From assembly GCA_965232895.1 (NCBI GenBank), contig OZ247430.1, positions 62,001 to 126,000 of the forward strand: a stretch of DNA of 64,000 nt. The letters are read 5' to 3'. This DNA is from Bin87 sp965232895. Its GTDB lineage: Bacteria; Chloroflexota; Dehalococcoidia; Lucifugimonadales; UBA3495. Positions 1 through 8,364 of the stretch are shown one piece after another (positions within the stretch are counted from its first letter, which is position 1; each line of letters starts with the position of its first letter). Position numbers and translations under genes: made by a program. The notes under the pieces were generated by a model that had not been told where the DNA came from, made no database searches, and was given only the letters and a program-made list of their open reading frames with translations.

Positions 1-74
1 CGGACGCCGTGCTCGGCGGCGATATCGACGGCTTTATCGAAGCCTGGCTGGTGAGCCGGCTGGGAGCCGATTAG
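1..74 (+). CDS. C-terminal end of an unidentified protein (5' truncated)
   Basis: The third reading frame is open from the window edge to a TAG at 72-74 and encodes about 23 residues ending EAWLVSRLGAD. The gene is convergent with ribBA: its TAG overlaps the ribBA TAA by two bases, a tight packing that supports it being a real gene end. Too little is present to assign a family. Confidence 0.5.
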   Translation, partial: DAVLGGDIDGFIEAWLVSRLGAD

Positions 75-1303
75 GCCGGCACGTCAGGCGAACTCGGCTG
101 GAGGGACGCCAGCAGGTGTCCCATGCTGTCCCGCTTGATTCGCATGTACTCTTCGTTGGTCTCGTTCGGCGGCACTGACAGGCTAACCCGGTCGGTTACC
201 TGGATGCCAAGACCGCTGATGCCCGCCATCTTGTGCGGATTGTTGGTGATCAGCCGCGCATGCGTAATGTTGAGGTCGCGCATGATCTGAACGGCGAGAT
301 CATACTTGCGCTCGTCCGGCTGGAACCCCAGGGCCACGTTGGCCTCGATGGTGTCCATGCCCTCGTCCTGCAGGGAGTAAGCCTTGATCTTGTTGTGAAG
401 GCCGATCCCCCGGCCTTCCTGGCGCAGGTAGACCAGGGCGCCGCGTCCCTGATCGAAAATCATCCGGATGGCCAGGTCCAACTGCTCGCCGCAATCGCAT
501 TTGAGGCTGCCGAAGGCGTCGCCGGTCAGGCATTCGCTGTGCACGCGAACCAGCACGTCGTCGCCCTCGTTCCAGTCCCCAACCACCAACGCGGCGTGTT
601 CTCCGCTGTCGATCGTGCTGCGGTATCCGACTATCCGCGCCACACCGTACTTGGTGGGCAGGTTCGCCTCCGCAACCCGGGAGATCAGGGACTCGCTGAT
701 CCGGCGGTGGGCGATCAGCTGGGCAATGCTGAAGATCTTGAGGTCGTGCCTGGCCGCGAATACTTCCAGTTCCGGCAGGCGTGACATGGTGCCGTCGGCG
801 TTCATGATCTCGCACACCACTCCGGCAGGGTACGCTCCGGCGAGATTGCAAAGATCAACGATGGCCTCGGTATGGCCGGGGCGGTTCAGGACGCCGCCGG
901 GGTTGCTTCGCAGGGGGAACATGTGGCCCGGATGGACGAAATCGGCGGGGAGGGCGTCGGGGTCGATCAGCGCTCGTATGGTGGCGCTGCGATCGTAGGC
1001 CGATATGCCCGTTGACGTACCCTCTTTGAAGTCTACGGACGTCGTAAACGCGGTCGGCTGCAATGTCGGAGCGTTGCGACTCCTCAGGTTGGGGATCTGC
1101 AGCTCGTCCAGACGTTCGCCCTGCATGGGGACGCATACCAATCCCCGGGCATGGGTGACCATGAAAGTAATCGCCTCAGGAGTGGCGTGCTCGGCAAACA
1201 GGAACAGGTCTCCCTCGTTCTCTCGCCCCTCGTCGTCGACCACGATGACAAACTTGCCGGCGGTCAGATCTTCGAGCGCCTCTTCAAGGCTGCATAGGGG
1301 CAT
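71..1303 (-). CDS. ribBA: Bifunctional 3,4-dihydroxy-2-butanone-4-phosphate synthase / GTP cyclohydrolase II
   Basis: Makes both precursors of riboflavin: DHBP from ribulose 5-phosphate (N-terminal half) and the pyrimidine precursor from GTP (C-terminal half). Residues 1-200 carry the RibB signatures VVDDEGRENEGD, STGISAYDRSATI and RPGHTEAIVDL. Residues 205-400 are the RibA domain, with the zinc cysteines in SECLTGDAFGSLKCDCG and RQEGRGIGL. The ATG at 1303 is preceded by GGAGG. An open frame extends upstream to 1441, but that extension is unlike the family and overlaps ribB. It is the last gene of the minus-strand rib operon. A separate ribB precedes it, so the DHBP synthase activity is encoded twice. 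No ribH is present in the window. Confidence 0.96.
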   Translation of the reverse strand: MPLCSLEEALEDLTAGKFVIVVDDEGRENEGDLFLFAEHATPEAITFMVTHARGLVCVPMQGERLDELQIPNLRSRNAPTLQPTAFTTSVDFKEGTSTGISAYDRSATIRALIDPDALPADFVHPGHMFPLRSNPGGVLNRPGHTEAIVDLCNLAGAYPAGVVCEIMNADGTMSRLPELEVFAARHDLKIFSIAQLIAHRRISESLISRVAEANLPTKYGVARIVGYRSTIDSGEHAALVVGDWNEGDDVLVRVHSECLTGDAFGSLKCDCGEQLDLAIRMIFDQGRGALVYLRQEGRGIGLHNKIKAYSLQDEGMDTIEANVALGFQPDERKYDLAVQIMRDLNITHARLITNNPHKMAGISGLGIQVTDRVSLSVPPNETNEEYMRIKRDSMGHLLASLQPSSPDVPA

Positions 1304-1394
1304 TATTCCTCCGGGGGATGCGGAATTTGGGGAGCGCGGTCCGACCGTAAACGGTGTAGCACACGGCCGGGCCGGACATCCTTGCCTGGCCGGG

Positions 1395-2030
1395 TCAACC
1401 AGCCTCGTGCGCCGTTGGATCGTTCTCGCGGCGGTAGTCAACCAGATCGGCGATGGAGAGGATGTTCAACTCGTGACTCGCGGCCATCGTAATCAGGTCG
1501 GGCAGGCGAGCCATCGTACCGTCGTCTTTCATGATCTCACACACGACACCGGCGGGATAAAGTCCAGCCAACCGGCAGAGATCGACGATGGCTTCGGTAT
1601 GACCGGGACGAACCAGGACTCCCCCCACATGATAGCGCAACGGGAAGAGGTGGCCGGGCTGGATGAAGTCCTCGGCACGGACGTCAGGGTCGATCAGGGC
1701 TCGGATGGTGGCCGCGCGATCCTGCGCCGAGATCCCGGTCGTGGTGTCGATGGCATAGTCGACGGGCATCGTAAACGCCGTGGGCATCGGCGAGTCGGAA
1801 TGCCGACTCGGTAACATGGGGATGTCCAGTTCGGCCAGACGGTCGGCGGTCATCGGCATGCACAGCTGACCGCGGGCGTAGGTGACCATGAAATTCACGG
1901 CCTCGGGGGTCACGAACTCGGCCGGCATGACCAGATCGCCTTCGTTCTCGCGATCCTCATCGTCCACGACGATAAGGAATCTGCCGGCTCTCAGGTCTTG
2001 CAGGCCCTGTTCGATGCTTGCCAACTGCAT
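1395..2030 (-). CDS. ribB: 3,4-dihydroxy-2-butanone-4-phosphate synthase (stand-alone)
   Basis: A 211-residue stand-alone RibB that converts ribulose 5-phosphate to DHBP plus formate. It has the acidic metal-binding segment VVDDEDRENEGD near residue 20, TTGISAQDRAATI and RPGHTEAIVDLCRLAG, as in the N-terminal half of the neighbouring ribBA. The two proteins align along their whole RibB length, including GLYPAGVVCEIM versus GAYPAGVVCEIM, which points to a tandem duplication. It starts 36 bases after the ribE stop and ends 91 bases before ribBA. The ribosome binding site is weak, so translation may rely on the operon context. Confidence 0.93.
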   Translation of the reverse strand: MQLASIEQGLQDLRAGRFLIVVDDEDRENEGDLVMPAEFVTPEAVNFMVTYARGQLCMPMTADRLAELDIPMLPSRHSDSPMPTAFTMPVDYAIDTTTGISAQDRAATIRALIDPDVRAEDFIQPGHLFPLRYHVGGVLVRPGHTEAIVDLCRLAGLYPAGVVCEIMKDDGTMARLPDLITMAASHELNILSIADLVDYRRENDPTAHEAG

Positions 2031-2066
2031 CTGAATTCTGGATCCAATGGTATGGATATCTGCTGG

Positions 2067-2651
2067 TCAGGCGAACCTGGCCGCCAGCAGACTTTCCACG
2101 TATTTTGCCAAGATGTCCGCTTCAAGATTTACCTTGTCGCCGACCTCCCGCTCGCGCAGGTTTGTGTGCTGCATGGTGAACGGAATGACCGAAATTGTGA
2201 AGCGGGGCTCCGAACTTTGTACCACCGTAAGGCTGATTCCGTCAACTGCGATGAACCCTTTCTCCACGATATACGGGGTCAGAGATGTCGGTGTTTCAAT
2301 CTCCAGTATGAAGCAGTCGGCTTCCGGCGTAATACCCGTGATGTCGCCGGTGCCATCCACGTGGCCCTGCACAATGTGCCCGCCCATCCGATCATGCGCG
2401 GCCAGCGCGCGCTCCAGGTTGACCGCGCTGCCGGGGCCGACCTGACCCAGGGACGTGCGGCGGAGCGTTTCGGGCGCCAGATCCACCGCAAACGAGCCGG
2501 CGCCGAACTCAACAACCGTCAGGCAAGCGCCATTGACGGAGATGCTGTCCCCCTCGTGAACATCTTCCAGGACAGTCTCCGCCTGGATGACCAGGCGGTA
2601 TTCGGACAGCGAGGCGACTCGCCCCACTTCTTCCACGATGCCGGTGAACAT
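2067..2651 (-). CDS. ribE: Riboflavin synthase, alpha subunit type
   Basis: Dismutates two 6,7-dimethyl-8-ribityllumazine molecules to riboflavin. The 194-residue protein has the conserved N-terminus MFTGIVEEVG and two internally repeated lumazine-binding barrels. Repeat one carries DSISVNGACLTV and GHIVQGHVDG; repeat two carries GFIAVDGISLTVV. The start codon directly abuts the ribD stop (TGA at 2654-2652, ATG at 2651-2649), so the two are almost certainly translationally coupled. Length is normal for the family. Confidence 0.96.
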   Translation of the reverse strand: MFTGIVEEVGRVASLSEYRLVIQAETVLEDVHEGDSISVNGACLTVVEFGAGSFAVDLAPETLRRTSLGQVGPGSAVNLERALAAHDRMGGHIVQGHVDGTGDITGITPEADCFILEIETPTSLTPYIVEKGFIAVDGISLTVVQSSEPRFTISVIPFTMQHTNLREREVGDKVNLEADILAKYVESLLAARFA

Positions 2652-3767
2652 TCAGTCGCCTCCTGAAGCTGGATAGCCGGTGATCAACCAGTCGGGTCCG
2701 ATAGTTTCTATGGTCGTGCGTTCGAGTCGCAAGACGTCGGCCATGGTGGTAGCGCCGTTGCCTTCAACCGGCGAACGCGCGCCCGCGCCCCCGATCAACA
2801 TCGGCCCCAGGAACACGGCGAACTTGTCGATCAACCGCGCGTCAAGCATGGCGCCAAGCACGCCGCCTCCGCCTTCCACCATGACGCTGACCACTCCCCG
2901 TTCACCCAGGTACGCCAGCAGCCCCGACAGATTCACGCGGCCGTCCGTCCCGGGGAACGACATCACTTCGGCGCCGGCATCCTGCAGAGCAACGGAACGA
3001 GATACGTTGGGATCCGCCGCCGTTGCGATCAGGGTTCGTCCGGGCTGGCGGAGCATACGGGCATTGGGCAATGTCCGGGCGTCGCTGTCGATGACGACGC
3101 GCCAGGGCTGCAAATTGGCTGGGAGCGGACCGCCGCTTTCGTCGCGGGCGGTCAATTGCGGATCATCCGCCAGAGCCGTGCCGATGCCGACCACGATGCC
3201 GTCCAGCTCCTTCCGCATCTGCTGGACGCGGGAACGGGCGTCGGGTCCGGTGATCCACTGGGAGTCCCCGGTGCGGGTGGCGATTTTGCCGTCCAGGCTC
3301 ATGGCGAATTTGGCCACCACGAAGGGCAGTCCGGTGGTGACGTGCTTGGCAAAGGCTTCGTACAGCAGTTCAGCGTTGGAGTTCGAGCGCTGGTCAACCT
3401 CGATGCCGGCCGATCGAAGCGCTGCGGCTCCCCCTCCGGATACGCGCGGGTTGGGATCAGTCACCGCGTAAACGACACGCGCTATTCCGGCGCCAATGAT
3501 CGCATCGGTGCACGGAGGCGTGCGACCGTGATGGCAACAGGGCTCCAGCGTGCAGTACAGCGTCGCGCCGGCAGCGGCTTGGCCGGCCTGTGTCAGCGCG
3601 CCAATCTCCGCGTGGGCCTGACCAGGAGGAAGCGTGAAGCCCTCGCCGACAACGCCCGTTTCGTCGACGATCACCGCCCCTACGGCCGGGTTGGGACTGG
3701 TGGACCCCAGGGCAGACCGGGCCAGGGCAACCGCCAGAGCCATGTGATCGTCAGGCCCGGCCGCCAT
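2652..3767 (-). CDS. ribD: Bifunctional riboflavin deaminase/reductase
   Basis: Performs the deamination and side-chain reduction of the GTP-derived pyrimidine in riboflavin synthesis. Residues 1-145 are a cytidine-deaminase-like zinc domain with HAEIGAL and EPCCHHGRTPPC, giving the His-Ala-Glu and two-cysteine zinc site. Residues 150-371 are the dihydrofolate-reductase-like domain, starting VVAKFAMSLDGKIAT. I chose the ATG at 3767 because it lies two bases after the dcd stop and leaves SPNPAVGAVIV at the usual N-terminal place; the open frame runs to 3986 inside dcd, but that part is dcd in another frame. An alternative start at 3743 is possible. Confidence 0.95.
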   Translation of the reverse strand: MAAGPDDHMALAVALARSALGSTSPNPAVGAVIVDETGVVGEGFTLPPGQAHAEIGALTQAGQAAAGATLYCTLEPCCHHGRTPPCTDAIIGAGIARVVYAVTDPNPRVSGGGAAALRSAGIEVDQRSNSNAELLYEAFAKHVTTGLPFVVAKFAMSLDGKIATRTGDSQWITGPDARSRVQQMRKELDGIVVGIGTALADDPQLTARDESGGPLPANLQPWRVVIDSDARTLPNARMLRQPGRTLIATAADPNVSRSVALQDAGAEVMSFPGTDGRVNLSGLLAYLGERGVVSVMVEGGGGVLGAMLDARLIDKFAVFLGPMLIGGAGARSPVEGNGATTMADVLRLERTTIETIGPDWLITGYPASGGD

Positions 3768-3769
3768 GC

Positions 3770-4357
3770 TCACGGGTTTCCTGGTCCCGAGAAATCCTGG
3801 TGAAAACGGCTGGCCGTGGGGCCGGATTGACCCTGGTAACGGCTCCCGAGTTCCGGGGATCCATACAGCCGTTCGGCCGGGGAGGTCAATTGGAGGAACG
3901 AGATCTGGCCGATTTTCATCCCGCAGTACAGGGCAATCGGCAACCGCGCCACGTTGCTCAATTCCAGCGTCAGGCGCCCGCGCCAACCGGGGTCCACAAA
4001 ACCGGCGGTGCTGTGAATCAGCAGGCCGAGGCGGCCCAGGCTGCTCTTGCCTTCGAGCCGGGCGACGAGATCGTCGGGCAGTTCGATGTGCTCCAGGGTG
4101 CTACCCAGCACGAATTCCCCGGGATGCAGCATGAACGGTTCGCTTTCGGGAATGTTGACCTCTTCCGTGAGGTTGTCCAAAGGCTCCCGCACGTCGATGT
4201 AGGGTTGCCTTGAATTGGAAAAAACCAGGAACCTACTGTCCAGATGCAGGTCGATGCTGGCCGGCTGAATGTCGGCCTGGTCGACGGGCTCAACCACGAT
4301 CCGGCCTTCCGCAATCTGCCGGCGGATGCTGCGGTCGCTGAGAACCATCAGGGTCAC
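3770..4357 (-). CDS. dcd: dCTP deaminase
   Basis: Deaminates dCTP to dUTP (or, in bifunctional relatives, directly to dUMP). The 195-residue sequence has the family hallmarks SIDLHLDSRFLVF, the nucleotide-binding GKSSLGRLGL and the catalytic-loop segment STAGFVDPGWRG followed by LTLEL, whose glutamate is the expected general base. The ATG overlaps the stop of the SIMPL gene in an ATGA, and ribD starts two bases after its stop, so it sits inside the riboflavin operon. The sequence alone does not decide between mono- and bifunctional forms. Confidence 0.95.
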   Translation of the reverse strand: MTLMVLSDRSIRRQIAEGRIVVEPVDQADIQPASIDLHLDSRFLVFSNSRQPYIDVREPLDNLTEEVNIPESEPFMLHPGEFVLGSTLEHIELPDDLVARLEGKSSLGRLGLLIHSTAGFVDPGWRGRLTLELSNVARLPIALYCGMKIGQISFLQLTSPAERLYGSPELGSRYQGQSGPTASRFHQDFSGPGNP

Positions 4358-5136
4358 TTCAGCTCGTACACGCCAGAGATGCTGACCGTGACCGCGACTT
4401 CTCCAGACGAGATCGGCGTGTCCAGATCGGCCGACTCCGAACGGGCCAGAGCCGCAGGGAATGGAACCGCAGGCCCGCCAAAGTCACCTTCGGAGACCGC
4501 CTTGAGGTCTCCGAGTTCGCGGTCGGAGAACTCGGCCAACTGGCTTGCCTTCTCTTGCATGTCGTCGACGGCGGCTTCACGGGCAGATTTTTCCAGCTCG
4601 GTCGTGTCGGACAGCCCGAAACTGAGGTTGTTGAACACCAAGTGGTCACCGCCGGCTGCTATGGCGTCGTCGATCACGGAAGCCGCCTTGTCGATATCCC
4701 GGACGGTGACGGACAACCCGTTGCTGACGGTGTAACCAACTTGCTCACGGCCTTCCGGCCCGTACTCGTACTCGGGATGAATGCGGAAATGGCTGGTGGC
4801 GATGTCAGAGTTGAGGATGCGGTGGCGCTTGATGGAGGCGAGGACATCGGTCATCGCCTCAGCCGCAGTTTTCCGCGCGTCGGCCACGGTGTCGTCGGTC
4901 ACCGAAACCGCCAGCGACAGCCTGGCGAGATCCGGCGTCGCGCTGGCGCTGCCAAATCCGGTCACGACAATGGCGTCATACGGGTACACCGCGACCTGAG
5001 AGACCGGATCGGACGCTCCGATGACTGGCCCGCCGGACAAAGACGCCGCGGGTGGCTGGAAGCTGCACGCTGCGCCCAGGATCGCGAATGACGCGACCAC
5101 ACAAAATATGACGGCGCGGATCGATATTCCTCTCAT
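4354..5136 (-). CDS. SIMPL-domain (DUF541) lipoprotein
   Basis: A 260-residue exported protein with a signal peptide and lipobox (AILGAAC, lipidation Cys24), then a SIMPL/DUF541 domain from about residue 50. This is recognisable from VVTGFGSASATPDLARLSLAVSVTD, the helix AEAMTDVLASIKRHRI and the C-terminal VAVTVSISGVYEL. Family members are periplasmic or surface proteins of uncertain biochemical role. It is the first gene of the chain SIMPL-dcd-ribD-ribE-ribB-ribBA and overlaps dcd by four bases. The functional link to riboflavin genes is not obvious; co-transcription may simply reflect gene packing. Confidence 0.85.
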   Translation of the reverse strand: MRGISIRAVIFCVVASFAILGAACSFQPPAASLSGGPVIGASDPVSQVAVYPYDAIVVTGFGSASATPDLARLSLAVSVTDDTVADARKTAAEAMTDVLASIKRHRILNSDIATSHFRIHPEYEYGPEGREQVGYTVSNGLSVTVRDIDKAASVIDDAIAAGGDHLVFNNLSFGLSDTTELEKSAREAAVDDMQEKASQLAEFSDRELGDLKAVSEGDFGGPAVPFPAALARSESADLDTPISSGEVAVTVSISGVYELK

Positions 5137-5154
5137 GGAAAGTCCTTCACCATT

Positions 5155-6393
5155 TTATCCCTGGAAGTTAACACGCCCGCCAAGCAGCGCGCGCGCCATG
5201 ACGAATTTATGAATCTCTGACGTGCCACCGCCGATGCGGGCGTGGCGGAGCATGTGATACCAATGGGCGATGGGCAGGTCCAGGGTTTCGCCCATGCCGC
5301 CGAATACCTGCATTACCTTATCAATGCTGCGCCAACCCCACTCACCCGCAGCGTATTTGACCATCGACGCCTCCACACGCACATCCTCGCCCGCGTCGGC
5401 GCGAGCCGCGGTTTCGCGCGCGACCGAACGGAGTGCGATGATGTCCATGTATACGTCGGTGAGCATCCACTGGATGGCCTGGCGGTCTGCGATCGGGCGG
5501 CCGTAGGTCACGCGCTGCTGCGACCACTCGATGGCCATCTCCAGCGCACGAGTGAGGATGCCCAGCGCCATCGCGCCACGCAGCAGACGGTCATGGTGGA
5601 CCAGCCATTGCTGTCCCAGGGTGAAACCGCCGCCAACCTCGCCAAGGACCTGCGTCTGCGGCACCCGGACGTTGTCGAGATGGATGTAGTGCTGTTGCGC
5701 CTTGGTCGGGACGATCCAGACCCGAATGGGCTCGAAGGTCACGCCGGGCGTGGGATTGTCGATGATGAACATCGTGATGCCGCCGCGCTGCATCTTGTCC
5801 GGGTCGGTAACGGCCTGGACCAGTAGGAAGTCGGCGGAAGCGGCCCCGGAGATGAACATCTTGGTGCCGTTGAGAATCCAGTCGTCACCGTCCCGCACGG
5901 CGCGGGTCTGCATCATGCCGCCGGGATCAGAGCCAGCCTGTGGTTCGGTCTGCCCGAAGGAGTAGTACAGATCGCCATTGATAGCGGGATACAGATATTT
6001 CTCCTCCTGCTCCGGGGTGCACGCCCCGATCATGAACATGGGGACCGGGGAGGTGGGCAGGTGAACGATGCTGCGGTGCACTTCCTCTTCCAGGACCAGG
6101 TGTCCCAGGGCGCCCATGCCTCCGCCGCCGTACTCCTCCGGGACAAACGAAGTGTAGATCCCCGTTTGCTTCGAGACATTGTTCAGGCGACCCCACTGGT
6201 CCGCGGAGAGGGTACCGAGGACTCCGGGCACGGTCTCAAGAACGCCGCGTGGAGCGCCGTTTTCCGGTTCGCCTTCCTGTGGCGGGTGCGCCAGATAATC
6301 CGGCTCCAGTGGCATGCATTCGTCGCGGATGATCTGGCGAACGGTGTTTTTGAGAGCGTCCAGCTCTGGCGGCAAACCGATATCCGGGGTCAT
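5155..6393 (-). CDS. Acyl-CoA dehydrogenase family protein
   Basis: A 412-residue flavoprotein of the acyl-CoA dehydrogenase fold. It shows the flavin-binding FGQTEPQAGSDPGG (about 146-159), the central barrel ILNGTKMFISGA, and the C-terminal bundle with MQVFGGMGE and RHARIGGGTSEIHKFVMARALLG. In medium-chain enzymes the catalytic glutamate precedes the G-T-S-E-I motif; here that position is Gly389. The isovaleryl-type alternative position in helix G is Asp268 (VHHDRLLRG). The substrate is therefore uncertain, and catalysis, if retained, would need Asp268 or another base. The ATG at 6393 follows an AGGAG. Its stop lies 18 bases before the SIMPL start, so it may be transcribed with the rib operon. 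Confidence 0.88.
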   Translation of the reverse strand: MTPDIGLPPELDALKNTVRQIIRDECMPLEPDYLAHPPQEGEPENGAPRGVLETVPGVLGTLSADQWGRLNNVSKQTGIYTSFVPEEYGGGGMGALGHLVLEEEVHRSIVHLPTSPVPMFMIGACTPEQEEKYLYPAINGDLYYSFGQTEPQAGSDPGGMMQTRAVRDGDDWILNGTKMFISGAASADFLLVQAVTDPDKMQRGGITMFIIDNPTPGVTFEPIRVWIVPTKAQQHYIHLDNVRVPQTQVLGEVGGGFTLGQQWLVHHDRLLRGAMALGILTRALEMAIEWSQQRVTYGRPIADRQAIQWMLTDVYMDIIALRSVARETAARADAGEDVRVEASMVKYAAGEWGWRSIDKVMQVFGGMGETLDLPIAHWYHMLRHARIGGGTSEIHKFVMARALLGGRVNFQG

Positions 6394-6501
6394 GTTTTCT
6401 CCTGGGTGTCGGGATCGGGACGCGAACTAGGGACTGGTTGTGTGTCTACAGGCGCACGGCCTTCGGCGGCGCCTGCCATCAGCCCTTGCCGGGGCCGACG
6501 G

Positions 6502-6708
6502 CTAATGGAATGGGCAGGCGTATTTCAGCGCTTCCAGGGCCGGGTTTTCGTCCGCAGACGGGGCCAGACGCGCCACATATTCGCCCTCGCCCGACGGGGC
6601 TGAAACGGAGGTGGCCGCGACCACTTCCATCACCGAGCCGACTGTGCCAAACACGATGGCTCCTGCCAGTATGACTATGATCCCGATTCCTACTGCTTTA
6701 CGTCTCAT
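6502..6708 (-). CDS. Small single-span membrane protein
   Basis: A 68-residue open frame starting MRRKAVG with an AGGAC-type ribosome binding site just upstream. A positively charged N-terminus is followed by one strongly hydrophobic segment (about residues 5-32, rich in Ile, Val, Ala and Gly) and a short acidic tail ending LKYACPFH. No family is recognised. It lies in the 550-base gap between the acyl-CoA dehydrogenase and selA. The reading frame could start ten codons earlier, at 6738. Reality rests on the membrane-protein composition and the ribosome binding site only. Confidence 0.5.
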   Translation of the reverse strand: MRRKAVGIGIIVILAGAIVFGTVGSVMEVVAATSVSAPSGEGEYVARLAPSADENPALEALKYACPFH

Positions 6709-6885
6709 AGGTCCTGCCCCAACTGTAGTCGAGCGCACGGTTTGAACGGCGTCTATGATAGCGCATCGGCGGGGTTGCAGGCACCCGGCGCCGCGGCTGC
6801 TATCAGCGTAGATTCGCCGGAGAACCCCGTTTGACGGCCGTGTTTTCGGGCGCCGACGGGGACAGGCGCGGGTACGGCGGGATGG

Positions 6886-6891
6886 TAGAAT
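6886..6891 (+). promoter_or_regulatory. Putative -10 element (TAGAAT) of selA
   Basis: TAGAAT lies 56 bases upstream of the selA start. The same hexamer precedes rimI and the PAC2 gene. No convincing -35 hexamer is seen at the usual spacing. Confidence 0.4.
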
Positions 6892-6947
6892 ACCAGCCTA
6901 TACCAAGGTACGCCGCCAGAGTCGGCGCCAATCAACCCGGGCGACAG

Positions 6948-8330
6948 ATGACAATCGGTTCCGAACTTCGCAACCTCCCCAGCGTCGAGCGCGTGGTGAA
7001 CGGTGATGCGCTCTCCTGCGCCGTGGCCGCGCACGGACGTGAGATGGTGGTGGAACTGACCCGGGAAGTGCTGGACGGAGCCCGGAAGCGCGTATTGTCC
7101 GGCGGGGCCGCGCCGGCCGGGGACGAGATCGCCGAGGCCGTTCTTTCCCTGGTGGCCGAGCTGACCGAGCCGTCGCCTCGCCCGGTTATCAACGCGACCG
7201 GGGTCGTCATTCACACCAATCTGGGTCGTGCGCCTTTGAGCGACGCCGCTCTGGCCGCAGCCGATGCCGTGGCCCGGGGATACTCCGACCTGGAAATCGA
7301 CCTCGGAACCGGACGACGCGGGTCGCGCCAGGCACACCTGCAATCGCTGTTGCAGCGTATCACCGGAGCCGAAGCGGCACTGGCCGTGAACAACAACGCG
7401 TCGGCCCTGTTGCTGGGCTTGTCGGCTCTGGCGTCCGGCCGCGAGGTAATTGTTTCCAGGGGCGAAGCGGTCGAGATTGGCGGTGGGTTCCGCATACCCG
7501 ACGTCTTGCGGCAAAGCGGTTGCACGCTCGTTGACGTGGGAACCACAAACCGGACCTACGCGCGGGACTACGCCGAGGCCATGAGTGAGCAGACCGGAGC
7601 CTTTCTCAAAGCTCACGCCAGCAACTTCAGGGTGGAGGGTTTCACCGCGTTCGTCGCAGAGCGTGACCTCGTGGCGCTGGGCGAGACCTCCGGTGTCCCC
7701 GTGTTGCATGACGTCGGGAGCGGAGCGTTGCTGCCTACCGAGCGGTACGGATTGGCCCACGAGCCAACTCCACAGGAAAGCGTCGCCGCGGGTGTCGGGC
7801 TGGTGTTTTTCTCGGGTGACAAGCTGTTGGGCGGCCCGCAAGCCGGGATCGTAGTCGGCAAACGGGACCTGGTAACACAGTTGGAGCGACATCCGCTGGC
7901 GCGGGCGGTCCGGATCGACAAGATGAGCCTCGCCAGTTTGACGGCAACGTTGGCGCATTATGTGACGGGCGAAGCGGAAACCAGGGTGCCCGTGTGGCGA
8001 ATGATTTCGGCGACCGCCGATGACGTGCGGTCTCGGGCGCAACAATGGCGCGCCATCTTGAGCGACAACCTGGTGGAAGCTTGTGTCGAGCCGGCTCGGT
8101 CAGCGATCGGAGGCGGGAGCCTGCCCGGCGAAACATTGCCGTCGTGGACGCTGACGATCAATGCCCCGCCGGATCGGTCGCCGGAAGCGGTATTATCCGC
8201 GCTCCGCGGGCAATCGACCCCGGTGATCGCCAGGATCGAAGAGGCCGCGGTTCGCCTGGATCCCAGGACCGTGCTGCCGGAGCAGGACGACGCCGTGATT
8301 CAGGCCCTCACGGCGGTGATGGCCAGGTAA
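6948..8330 (+). CDS. selA: L-seryl-tRNA(Sec) selenium transferase
   Basis: Converts seryl-tRNA(Sec) to selenocysteinyl-tRNA(Sec) with selenophosphate, using PLP. The 460-residue length is normal. The N-terminal domain LRNLPSVERVVN, needed for tRNA(Sec) recognition in true SelA, is present. The core shows INATGVVIHTNLGRAPLS, VNNNASALLLGL and the PLP-lysine motif FFSGDKLLGGPQAG (Lys292). I chose the ATG at 6948; an open frame begins at 6831 but its extra residues are not SelA-like. selB, selC and selD are not in the window, and I did not find a selenocysteine tRNA here. The next gene, an alpha/beta hydrolase, starts 35 bases later and may be co-transcribed. Confidence 0.92.
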   Translation: MTIGSELRNLPSVERVVNGDALSCAVAAHGREMVVELTREVLDGARKRVLSGGAAPAGDEIAEAVLSLVAELTEPSPRPVINATGVVIHTNLGRAPLSDAALAAADAVARGYSDLEIDLGTGRRGSRQAHLQSLLQRITGAEAALAVNNNASALLLGLSALASGREVIVSRGEAVEIGGGFRIPDVLRQSGCTLVDVGTTNRTYARDYAEAMSEQTGAFLKAHASNFRVEGFTAFVAERDLVALGETSGVPVLHDVGSGALLPTERYGLAHEPTPQESVAAGVGLVFFSGDKLLGGPQAGIVVGKRDLVTQLERHPLARAVRIDKMSLASLTATLAHYVTGEAETRVPVWRMISATADDVRSRAQQWRAILSDNLVEACVEPARSAIGGGSLPGETLPSWTLTINAPPDRSPEAVLSALRGQSTPVIARIEEAAVRLDPRTVLPEQDDAVIQALTAVMAR

Positions 8331-8364
8331 TCTCCACACAGGAAGCGACGGACCAACGACGCAG

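Noticed and set aside
5137..5154. FMN riboswitch before the riboflavin operon
   Set aside because: Only 18 bases separate the SIMPL gene from the acyl-CoA dehydrogenase gene, and no FMN-aptamer core motif was recognised upstream of ribD or ribB.
6753..8045. 430-codon open frame antisense to selA
   Set aside because: Covers selA and its upstream region and has no family features.
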